In this document: positions 8,050 through 15,211 of the stretch, in pieces | Layout: each line of letters begins with the position of its first letter | Position numbering within the stretch: position 1 is the first letter of the stretch | Origin: an uncultured Agathobacter sp. | GTDB lineage: Bacteria; Bacillota; Clostridia; Lachnospirales; Lachnospiraceae | Assembly (NCBI GenBank): GCA_934365945.1 | Contig: CAKRNE010000004.1 | Coordinates: forward strand, 1-64,000 | Length of the DNA: 64,000 nucleotides | Reading direction: 5' to 3' | Position numbers and translations under genes: made by a program | Notes under the pieces: model-generated | Database searches by the model: none | What the model was told of the DNA's origin: nothing | Seen by the model: only the letters and a program-made list of their open reading frames with translations

Positions 8050-8936
8050 AACAGATATTTATGGTGGCCTTTTACAATTTCAGAACATGGAAGAGAAATC
8101 CACGTATATTTTTAAGCTTTTCGATTGCATTTATATTCTGTTTTCTGCTGTCGGATAAGATAGTTGCATTCGCAGAAAAATATGATACTTCCATGCAGAT
8201 ATTAGAGCCCTTCATATGGACCTTCGGTGACAGCAACTCGATACTGTTATCATCAATGATTCTGATATTTCTCTTTGCGGATATGCCGTTTGTCACAAAT
8301 GCCACACCGTTTTTTCTTATGAGAACGACAAGGAAAAAATGGCTGCTCGGACAGGCACTTTACATACTTCTTGCCACATCCGTCTATATGGTATTTGTGA
8401 TGTTTGCGACAGCATTTATCAGCATGCGAAAGGCTTTCGTGGGAAATATATGGAGCAATACTGCGGTTGCACTGGGATACTCAAAGGCGGGTGAGGCGCT
8501 TGCAGTGCCGGCATCGGTAAAGGCGATGGGGATGTCTACTCCATACGGCTGTGCGGCTATAGTATTTTTGCTTATGCTGTGCTATTCGCTCATACTGGTA
8601 TTTCTCATGCTCTTATTTAACCTGAAATTCGGGCAGATAGGCGGAGTACTTGCGGCATTTGGCTTCAGCATATATGGTTTTTTACTGAATCCGCAGACAA
8701 TCATAGGAATATTTAATATACCGGATTACGAAGCCTACAAGGTAAATGTATGGATGGGCTGGGTATCGCCTTTAAACCATGCCACATTCTATATGCACAA
8801 TTTCGGGCTTGATATGCTGCCGAGGCTGTGGCAGAGCTACCTGATCTGCATAGTGCTCGTGCTCGTCTGCTTTATCGCAGCACTTTGGGTAGTGCGAGGC
8901 TACAATTTCAAATTTACCGGAACAGGAGGAAAGTAG
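8046..8936 (+). CDS. ABC-2 type permease subunit 2
   Basis: A 296-residue membrane protein with about six hydrophobic segments, for example ILLSSMILIFLFADMPF and LICIVLVLVCFIAALWVVRG. A FFLMRTTRKKWLLGQALYIL loop corresponds to the ATPase-coupling helix seen in lachnospiral ABC-2 permeases. Its ATG overlaps the stop of the first permease. The ATPase gene starts one base after its stop. Together they look like a two-permease, one-ATPase exporter of the lantibiotic-immunity or bacitracin-export type, but no direct substrate evidence exists. Confidence 0.8.
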   Translation: MKQIFMVAFYNFRTWKRNPRIFLSFSIAFIFCFLLSDKIVAFAEKYDTSMQILEPFIWTFGDSNSILLSSMILIFLFADMPFVTNATPFFLMRTTRKKWLLGQALYILLATSVYMVFVMFATAFISMRKAFVGNIWSNTAVALGYSKAGEALAVPASVKAMGMSTPYGCAAIVFLLMLCYSLILVFLMLLFNLKFGQIGGVLAAFGFSIYGFLLNPQTIIGIFNIPDYEAYKVNVWMGWVSPLNHATFYMHNFGLDMLPRLWQSYLICIVLVLVCFIAALWVVRGYNFKFTGTGGK

Positions 8937-8937
8937 C

Positions 8938-9579
8938 ATGGAAGCTGCAATAAAAATAGAAAATCTGCACAAATCCTTTGGAAAAGAAGAAATCCTTCAC
9001 GGTATAAGCAGGGAGTTTGAGGCAGGAAAGATACATGGCATTGTCGGCAATAACGGCAGTGGCAAAACAGTCATGATGAAATGCATATGCGGCTTTTTAA
9101 GACCTGATGAGGGACGTGTGCTCATCAATGGGAAAGAGGTTGGAAAGGATATGGATTTCCCGGATGACATGGGAATTATCATAGAGACACCGGGCTTTCT
9201 TCCGGGAGCGACTGGACTTAAGAATCTTAAGCTTCTGGCATCGCTTAAGGGGATTGCCGATGAAAAGCGCATAGTAGAGACGATAGAGAGAGTCGGGCTT
9301 GATCCGGGGCTAAAGAAAAATGTCAGCAAGTACAGTCTGGGAATGAGACAGCGGCTCGGAATAGCACAGGCAATAATGGAGAATCCATCATTTCTGATAC
9401 TGGATGAGCCGTTTAACGGACTTGATAAGCATGGTGTAGCGCAGATCAGAAATCTGATAAAGGAGCTGCGCGCGGAGGGAAAGACAATAATTCTCGCAAG
9501 CCACAATCAGGCTGATATAGATGAGCTGTGTGACACTGTCTGCGAGATGGATGATGGATATATGGAGGAAATAAAGTGA
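8938..9579 (+). CDS. ABC transporter ATP-binding protein
   Basis: A 213-residue ATPase. Walker A is GNNGSGKT at about residues 37-44, the signature is YSLGMRQRLGIAQA and Walker B is FLILDEPFNGLD. The switch histidine is in ILASHNQADI. It is shorter than bacitracin-type ATPases and lacks their C-terminal extension. It lies directly after two permease genes and its end overlaps the next gene by 4 bp. It energises the predicted exporter at the inner membrane face. Confidence 0.95.
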   Translation: MEAAIKIENLHKSFGKEEILHGISREFEAGKIHGIVGNNGSGKTVMMKCICGFLRPDEGRVLINGKEVGKDMDFPDDMGIIIETPGFLPGATGLKNLKLLASLKGIADEKRIVETIERVGLDPGLKKNVSKYSLGMRQRLGIAQAIMENPSFLILDEPFNGLDKHGVAQIRNLIKELRAEGKTIILASHNQADIDELCDTVCEMDDGYMEEIK

Positions 9580-11081
9580 AAAAATTTGTGAGTATTTTGT
9601 TGGTGATCATAATGTGCTTGAGCTATCATTTTATACTCGTAGTGCATGCAAGCACGCTTGATACCAAGCCGGATAGTGCTGTTATGCAGGAGGGGAAGAG
9701 CACTCAGGCACAGGCAGACAAGCCGGATAATGAGGCGGGAGCAGGCGCGAAGGACGATGCTGCTTCGGGCGAATCAATGTCTGAGGTATCACTTTGCATA
9801 GACAACAAAAATGTATACGAGGGTATGCAGCAGGCATACGCAAACGGCTATCAGCCGCTCTGTGCAAACGGAAATGTAACACTGGTGCTTCCTCTTATAA
9901 GCGATGGAAAATTACAGCAGGATAAAATAACGGCATCGGTAGATCTTGGGGCTACAGACAGCTCTCCGTTTGTATTTCGAAGCTATGAAAAGGAGTTTAA
10001 CTGCAAGCCTGAATACATAAACGGCACAGGAGAAACTAAAGATATATTTCTAGTTTCCTTTGAGCTTACTCTTTCAGAAAAACGTGTGAATGGCATCTAT
10101 CCGGTTATCATAAATGTGACCGGAAAGGATGAAAACGGCATAGAAGTACAAAAGTCATTTACAAATTTTGTGACGGTAGCAGACGGTATTGATCCAAATG
10201 CAGCAGCTTCGGGGGCGGCAGATACAGCACAGGCGGAGGAAACACCCACATCGGCTCCGGTAGTTTTAGTTGATAAGAGTGTCATAAATACAGATACGGT
10301 AAGAGCCGGTGAGGATTTCGAGGTGACTGTCACTCTAAAAAATACGAGCAGGCAGAAATCGGTGCAGAATCTGGTCGCAACCGTGAATGTACCATCTGCT
10401 GATATTGAGCTTAAAAATGATTCAAATACTATTTTTATAGGAAAGATCGGCACACAAAAGACCACAGAGCTGACACTTAAATTCCATGCCTCAAAAAGCA
10501 CGGCAGACGGCAATTATCCGATAGAGATAGCCATGAGCTATGATGATCCAAAGGCTTCGACACTCAGCTCGACAGGCAGTTTTGTGGTCACGGTAGAACA
10601 GCCGCTTGATGTGAAGCTTACCATGCCAAATATAGATAAAAATGTGACCGCAGGAGACACTATTCCACTGACATTTCAGGTGATGAATCTTGGAAGAAGC
10701 ACTGTGTACAATGTCAGATGTGATGTGACAGGAGACGGACTTTCGCAGACCAAAACAGCCTTTATCGGAAATATGGAAAGCGGTACGGCGGGAGAGGGGG
10801 AGACGAATCTGTTTATAACCACTCTTGAGGGGAAAAGTCAGTATGGCGATACGACAGGAACAGTTACGCTTACTTATGAGGATGGATTTGGAAATGAGCA
10901 GACACAGGAGTTTAGCTTCAATACAACGATAAATAAGATGCCGGATGCAGCCTCGACAGGCGATGAGAAGAAAGAGAAAAGTGCTTCACAGTGGTGGATA
11001 TCACTTGCAGTAATAGGAGGACTTACAGTCCTTGCAGGGGCAGTTTCCGGTGCGTATTACATGGGAAGGAAGAAAAGATGA
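9576..11081 (+). CDS. CARDB-like cell-surface protein with C-terminal membrane anchor
   Basis: A 501-residue secreted protein with a GTG start inside the ATPase stop. It has an N-terminal signal peptide (VSILLVIIMCLSYHFILVV, cut near HAS), then a low-complexity acidic linker. Two Ig-like segments follow, one with RAGEDFEVTVTLKNTSR and one with VTAGDTIPLTFQVMNLGRS. These match the CARDB/NEW3 type of beta-sandwich. A final hydrophobic helix (WWISLAVIGGLTVLAGAVS) is followed by RKKR. It is therefore displayed outside and anchored by its C-terminus. In the operon it may work as an accessory for the exporter, like the extracellular parts of MacB-type systems (inference). Confidence 0.8.
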   Translation: MKKFVSILLVIIMCLSYHFILVVHASTLDTKPDSAVMQEGKSTQAQADKPDNEAGAGAKDDAASGESMSEVSLCIDNKNVYEGMQQAYANGYQPLCANGNVTLVLPLISDGKLQQDKITASVDLGATDSSPFVFRSYEKEFNCKPEYINGTGETKDIFLVSFELTLSEKRVNGIYPVIINVTGKDENGIEVQKSFTNFVTVADGIDPNAAASGAADTAQAEETPTSAPVVLVDKSVINTDTVRAGEDFEVTVTLKNTSRQKSVQNLVATVNVPSADIELKNDSNTIFIGKIGTQKTTELTLKFHASKSTADGNYPIEIAMSYDDPKASTLSSTGSFVVTVEQPLDVKLTMPNIDKNVTAGDTIPLTFQVMNLGRSTVYNVRCDVTGDGLSQTKTAFIGNMESGTAGEGETNLFITTLEGKSQYGDTTGTVTLTYEDGFGNEQTQEFSFNTTINKMPDAASTGDEKKEKSASQWWISLAVIGGLTVLAGAVSGAYYMGRKKR

Positions 11082-12004
11082 CAGGCTACGGAATTAAAAC
11101 GTGGAAAAGCATCGCATTTCCCGGAATACTGTTTATAAGTCTGGCAGCTTTTTTGTTTGCGGATGCCGTGCAGCAAAAGTTTGATTTAAGCAGCAGTATT
11201 AAGGAAAGTGCCAGAATATATGTGATGTCTGCCGAGGAGGGGGCGCAGGATACATTTACACAGGCAGCTTCTTTGCTTGGTGAAATGGGCGCAGAAAACG
11301 GATCATATGTGTATGATATAGACACCAACGTGCAGACACAGTCGGTGGATAAGGAGATAAGTGTAAGAGGTATATCGGCTTCGATGATAGAGGGGACAGT
11401 GATATGCGGAGAATATTATTCAGATGAGAGCAGCAGGCTTTCTGTTGTGATAAATGTCCCTATGCTTGCAACACTGTCAGACATTGAATTGAAAGAGCAG
11501 CAGCCCAAGGTGAAACAGGAAGCAGCAAAATGGATAGGACACAGCATTATCATAGGAAAAAGTGCAGCAAGGATATCAGGTGTGGTGGATGATAATTCTG
11601 ATTCAGAAGCAGCATTTATAAGTATTCCTGCCGCGGAAAGCTTTATAAAAAATCATGGAGAGACACCAAAAGCATCATCGTACTGTGTAAAGGTTTCAGA
11701 CTTAAAAAGCATCACAAAAATACAGGATAAGCTGGGCGAGAACGGCGTATCCACCACCATTGATGAGAAAAGTCTGACGGAGTGGAAGCTAAAAAGCGCC
11801 GGTATAACAAGCCGCATCATAATGGGCTGCATTGCAATAGCAGCAGCCGTGTGCATGATATTGCTTTCCGCCAGACTGGTAAGCTATCGCGAATCACCTA
11901 AACCAAAGAGGGCGTATTTTGCAAGAGTATGTACTGTATTTGTGATAGGGATTATTGCAGGGGTGATGGTTGACAGGTTGGTGATAGGTTTGTTTCCGGC
12001 ATAA
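11078..12004 (+). CDS. Membrane protein of the ABC operon, unknown function
   Basis: A 308-residue protein. I chose ATG 11078, which overlaps the stop of the previous gene. There is one membrane segment near the N-terminus (SIAFPGILFISLAAFLFA), a long extracellular domain and two segments at the C-terminus (IIMGCIAIAAAVCMILLSA and VCTVFVIGIIAGVMV). This topology resembles the MacB/FtsX permease layout, with a periplasmic-type domain after the first helix but fewer C-terminal helices. It could be a shortened FtsX-like subunit. It is the last gene of the operon, before the terminator at 12035. Confidence 0.65.
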   Translation: MTGYGIKTWKSIAFPGILFISLAAFLFADAVQQKFDLSSSIKESARIYVMSAEEGAQDTFTQAASLLGEMGAENGSYVYDIDTNVQTQSVDKEISVRGISASMIEGTVICGEYYSDESSRLSVVINVPMLATLSDIELKEQQPKVKQEAAKWIGHSIIIGKSAARISGVVDDNSDSEAAFISIPAAESFIKNHGETPKASSYCVKVSDLKSITKIQDKLGENGVSTTIDEKSLTEWKLKSAGITSRIIMGCIAIAAAVCMILLSARLVSYRESPKPKRAYFARVCTVFVIGIIAGVMVDRLVIGLFPA

Positions 12005-12034
12005 TCGTCATAGATAATAACTTAAAGATATAAG

Positions 12035-12070
12035 AACAGGCGTAGGATTAAATTCCTGCGCCTGTTTTTT
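12035..12070 (+). terminator. Terminator of the ABC operon (cassette copy A)
   Basis: AACAGGCGTAGGA at 12035-12047 pairs with TCCTGCGCCTGTT at 12054-12066, followed by T residues to 12070. The hairpin and the following bases are nearly identical to 14186-14222, as part of a duplicated cassette. Confidence 0.9.
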
Positions 12071-12074
12071 GCAG

Positions 12075-12101
12075 TTAAACTTTGCGCATAACAAGCGCGT
12101 T
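12075..12101 (-). pseudogene. 3' tail of a deleted second LytTR regulator gene
   Basis: On the minus strand this piece encodes ALVMRKV and a stop. The intact LytTR gene (14226-15017) ends ALVMHKV with the same flanks, GTTAAACTTTG(C/T)GCATAACAAGCGC in plus orientation. Only the last nine codons remain. Similarity resumes upstream of where the gene would have started: TCATAAAACTTTTTACAT at about 12120 versus TCAGAAAACTTTTGCATA at about 15035. An internal deletion removed the regulator from this copy. Confidence 0.75.
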
Positions 12102-12145
12102 ATACACATCGTATAGGAGTATCATAAAACTTTTTACATCTTGAA

Positions 12146-12237
12146 ATTATAATTCAAAAATTAGCGATTGGGGGGGGGTAAACATAGTGATTGGGGCAGA
12201 TAATATTGTTGTGTTATGACAAAAATGGTAGTATAGA
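12146..12237 (+). promoter_or_regulatory. Promoter of diguanylate cyclase with paired direct repeats
   Basis: Direct repeats GCGATTGGGG (12164-12173) and GTGATTGGGG (12187-12196) start 23 bp apart. They are followed 12 bp later by -35 TTGTGT (12209-12214), a 17-bp spacer and -10 TATAGA (12232-12237). The same arrangement, with the same 12-bp gap, stands at 15076-15147. On the minus strand a relic -10 (TATAAT, 12146-12151) of the deleted LytTR gene remains. Paired repeats about two turns apart suit a LytTR-type activator (family knowledge). Binding is inferred. Confidence 0.6.
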
Positions 12238-12272
12238 ACTAGATTAAATGGTGCGAATGAGAGGACTTTTAT

Positions 12273-14138
12273 ATGATTATAAAAAAGAAAAATTTTCGTA
12301 CAATTATTATAACCTGTGCACTGTTAGGCATCATAATATTCAGCATCTATAGCTACAATGCATATATGAGCCGTCAGATATATAATGAGGGCACATCAAA
12401 TATCAAAGCCTCCTACAGTCAGGTGAACCGAACCTTTACCATGTTTGCACAGCGTAATTGGAATGTGCTTTCGGACTGGAACGTTTATTTGACCAAAATA
12501 CAAAATAATGACAGCGGTTTGCAGTGGAATGATTTTGTGAGGGAAAGGGAGACATGGCATTACAGTGATTTTTATCTGTTTAATGAGCAGAATCAGTTTA
12601 TCACTATAGAAGGCAGAAGCGGAGTGGCTGACAATGCAAAAGAAGCATTCAATGAGCTTTTTAAGTCAAAGGAGCCTGTTATTTCCAGCTATATATCAAC
12701 AAAGGGTGTGAGAAAGGTACTTTTTGCAGTTCCGTCAGAGGAAATTACGCTGGATGGAATTACATATACAGGGCTTGCTGTGAGCTATGATAATACAGAG
12801 GTTGAAAAGATGCTTGGCGGCGAGGCATATAAAGACCGAAGTGATTGTTATATTGTTGATTCGGCAGGAAATGTCATACTCTCAATCGAACCTAAGACTG
12901 AGATTGATGATATGGTTGACAATATGATTGATTTCATAGGTGATAATGCCACAGATTACGACAAAAATGATTTTAAGAAGGTGAAGACCAAAATAGCGGA
13001 TGGAAGAGAGGGCTGCTTTTCCTTTACATACAACAAAACAGATTATTATATGGCATATCAGCCTGTCGGAATAAAGGACTGGTCTATAGTCGGTATTGTT
13101 GAAGCAAAGGCTGTCAGCTCATTCATGTTTCAGGTGCAGTATAGTACAATTTTACTGATTGGTATAATGTTCATATGCGTAATCCTGCTGATTTTTATGT
13201 ATGTATTGAAGAGTGCAAGGCTTAAGCTGCAGAAAGAAAAGATGGCTGTTATGGCAGTAGCACAGGAAAAAGAAATCTCTGATATGCTCTTGAACAGCAT
13301 GGCAAGAATTGTGGACAGATACGCACTTTGCGATATTGAAAATGATACGTACGAATATCATGAGAGGCAGGCACGCAAGCTTTATCCTGAGCGTGGCAGC
13401 TACAGAGACCTTGTGGAGGCAATATCGAACAGGTATACACTGCTTTCAGAGGATGAAAATAAAGAAATCTCTGAGCTTCTTTCTCTTGAAAATATTTATC
13501 AAAAAATCAAAAATGAGCGTGACTTTTTTAAATTTGAATGTGTAGAGAAGAACGGCAAGCTGTTTCTTGCAATGACCGTCATTCCTGCCAGATGGGAGGA
13601 TGGCAGACTGACACAGTATCTGCTTGTTTCACAGAATATAGGCGAAAAGCATAAGATGGCAGATTTGGCAAACACGGATATGCTTACTGAGCTCTACAAT
13701 AAGAGATATTTTGATACCATTATGAATACGAAGGTTCAGAGGGGAAAAGCATTTGCCCTGATTTATCTGGATCTGGATTATTTCAAGCCGGTCAACGATA
13801 CATATGGTCATCAGGCAGGTGATGAGGTTCTTCGCAACGTAGGAAAACGTATATTGAACAGTATACGAAACGATGATTATGTATTCCGTCTCGGAGGAGA
13901 TGAGTTTGCCTGTATAATAGGCGACAATCCGGATGAGAAAAACTGCCTTGAGAGCATAGAGAGACTGGAAAAAATCATCTGCAGCCCATACAACATACAT
14001 GGTCATAAAATAAAAATCGGAGTAAGCTGTGGATATGCGGTATATCCGTCTGATGGGGATACGGTTGAGAGCATATTAAAGATAGCAGACAACCGTATGT
14101 ATTCAGAAAAGGAAAAGCATCATGCAGATAGAAGATAA
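12273..14138 (+). CDS. Membrane diguanylate cyclase with Cache-like sensor
   Basis: A 621-residue protein. It has an N-terminal membrane helix (about 10-28), an extracellular domain of about 250 residues with Cache-like features (YIVDSAGNVILSIEPK, and SFTYNKTDYYMAYQPV before WSIVGIVE), and a second helix (about 290-313). A PAS-like cytoplasmic segment leads into the GGDEF domain (about 460-615). The active site is RLGGDEF (GGDEF at 541-545). The inhibitory I-site RNDD lies exactly five residues before it, so product inhibition is expected. It makes c-di-GMP. Its promoter shares the direct repeats of the giant surface-protein gene. Confidence 0.93.
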   Translation: MIIKKKNFRTIIITCALLGIIIFSIYSYNAYMSRQIYNEGTSNIKASYSQVNRTFTMFAQRNWNVLSDWNVYLTKIQNNDSGLQWNDFVRERETWHYSDFYLFNEQNQFITIEGRSGVADNAKEAFNELFKSKEPVISSYISTKGVRKVLFAVPSEEITLDGITYTGLAVSYDNTEVEKMLGGEAYKDRSDCYIVDSAGNVILSIEPKTEIDDMVDNMIDFIGDNATDYDKNDFKKVKTKIADGREGCFSFTYNKTDYYMAYQPVGIKDWSIVGIVEAKAVSSFMFQVQYSTILLIGIMFICVILLIFMYVLKSARLKLQKEKMAVMAVAQEKEISDMLLNSMARIVDRYALCDIENDTYEYHERQARKLYPERGSYRDLVEAISNRYTLLSEDENKEISELLSLENIYQKIKNERDFFKFECVEKNGKLFLAMTVIPARWEDGRLTQYLLVSQNIGEKHKMADLANTDMLTELYNKRYFDTIMNTKVQRGKAFALIYLDLDYFKPVNDTYGHQAGDEVLRNVGKRILNSIRNDDYVFRLGGDEFACIIGDNPDEKNCLESIERLEKIICSPYNIHGHKIKIGVSCGYAVYPSDGDTVESILKIADNRMYSEKEKHHADRR

Positions 14139-14185
14139 TTCTTTGGCTTATTTAATTTCTGCATTTATAGTCCTAAACCAGTAAG

Positions 14186-14222
14186 AACAGGCGCAGAATT
14201 AAATTTCTGCGCCTGTTTTTTG
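14186..14222 (+). terminator. Terminator after diguanylate cyclase (cassette copy B)
   Basis: AACAGGCGCAGAA (14186-14198) pairs with TTCTGCGCCTGTT (14205-14217) and is followed by T residues. It lies between two convergent genes and probably serves both. It is nearly identical to the hairpin at 12035. Confidence 0.9.
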
Positions 14223-14225
14223 TAG

Positions 14226-15017
14226 TTAAACTTTGTGCATAACAAGCGCATGGATATCCTTTTTAACCTTGGTGTATGAGGGCACCGGAATCTGGATAGT
14301 CGTGCCAAAGAGCAGCTCCACTTCACAGCGTCGTATAGATGTGACATACATCGTATTGATGACGCAGCCTCTCCTTACAAAATAAAAATTGTCCGGAAGC
14401 ATTGGCATGATATCCGGAAGCAGCATAGAGCATTCGAGCTCCTTGTCTACACAGTATATAATTGTTTTGTGTCTGTTGCTCTGCAGATAAATGATGCTGG
14501 CAGATGGAATATAGTAAATCTGCTGGCCAATCTTGACCGCAACAGGCGGTACCGCTTCCTTCATCAAAAAAGTCTGACGGATAAGAAGTCTGGTGAGTAA
14601 ATCAGTGGATTCGTTATTGGAGGTCAGTTCCTTTGCCACATAGTCGTATGACAGATGCTGGTACATCAGCTTTGGTTCATTGCTGATATATCGGAACACG
14701 AAAGTCATAAGTACAGTGGCGACAGGGGAATACTTGTCAGTACCGATAAGTACATTTCCGGTAACAATATAATTATCTTTGTTGAGAGCAGTGGTGAAGA
14801 AGGTCTCGTTGATGACCTCAAGCACAACGCTGGCTGGATAATTATTGAAGAAATCTTTTATTTTTTCTCCGCCGATAAGAATCGGTTCACCCTGACCAAT
14901 CCATATGCTGTTGGGGTGTAACAGGCTAAACCATAGTGAAAAATCTCCTTTACAATAGTTGTGGTAAATGGCACGAGACAGGTTTTTAACTTCTTCTTTT
15001 TGATTTAAATTGTTCAT
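14226..15017 (-). CDS. LytTR-family DNA-binding regulator with SnoaL-like domain
   Basis: A 263-residue protein behind AAAGGAG. The N-terminal half (about 5-140) looks like a SnoaL/DUF4440 cone domain (IYHNYCKGDFSLWFSLLHPN and IGQGEPILIGGEKIKDFF) in place of a receiver. The C-terminal 100 residues are a LytTR DNA-binding domain, with ISLQSNRHKTIIY-like spacing at SIIYLQSNRHKTIIYCVD and NFYFVRRGCVINTMYV. It is divergent from the giant surface-protein gene, and its own -35 region coincides with the first direct repeat. This points to a local regulator. Its ligand is unknown. The absence of a phospho-acceptor domain suggests small-molecule or level control. Confidence 0.85.
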   Translation of the reverse strand: MNNLNQKEEVKNLSRAIYHNYCKGDFSLWFSLLHPNSIWIGQGEPILIGGEKIKDFFNNYPASVVLEVINETFFTTALNKDNYIVTGNVLIGTDKYSPVATVLMTFVFRYISNEPKLMYQHLSYDYVAKELTSNNESTDLLTRLLIRQTFLMKEAVPPVAVKIGQQIYYIPSASIIYLQSNRHKTIIYCVDKELECSMLLPDIMPMLPDNFYFVRRGCVINTMYVTSIRRCEVELLFGTTIQIPVPSYTKVKKDIHALVMHKV

Positions 15018-15057
15018 AGATACTCCTTTAATTGTCAGAAAACTTTTGCATATAGAT

Positions 15058-15147
15058 ATTATAGCACAAAAATTACTGAGTGGGGGGGTATTTTTAATGA
15101 TTGGGGAAAACTGCGTTGTTACATTTTAACAAAAATGGTAATATGGA
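15058..15147. promoter_or_regulatory. Divergent LytTR/surface-protein promoter with paired repeats
   Basis: Plus strand: direct repeats CTGAGTGGGG (15076-15085) and ATGATTGGGG (15097-15106) start 21 bp apart. Twelve bases later come -35 TTACAT (15119-15124), a 17-bp spacer and -10 TATGGA (15142-15147), driving the 15212 gene. Minus strand: -10 TATAAT (15058-15063) for the LytTR gene. A 17-bp spacer puts its -35 on the first repeat, which has no good -35. One protein bound here could activate one side and repress or activate the other. Confidence 0.65.
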
Positions 15148-15211
15148 ACTAGATTAGACGGTACGATAATACTATATGTAGTACAAAAATGAGGAACGGA
15201 GGGACTGGCCT

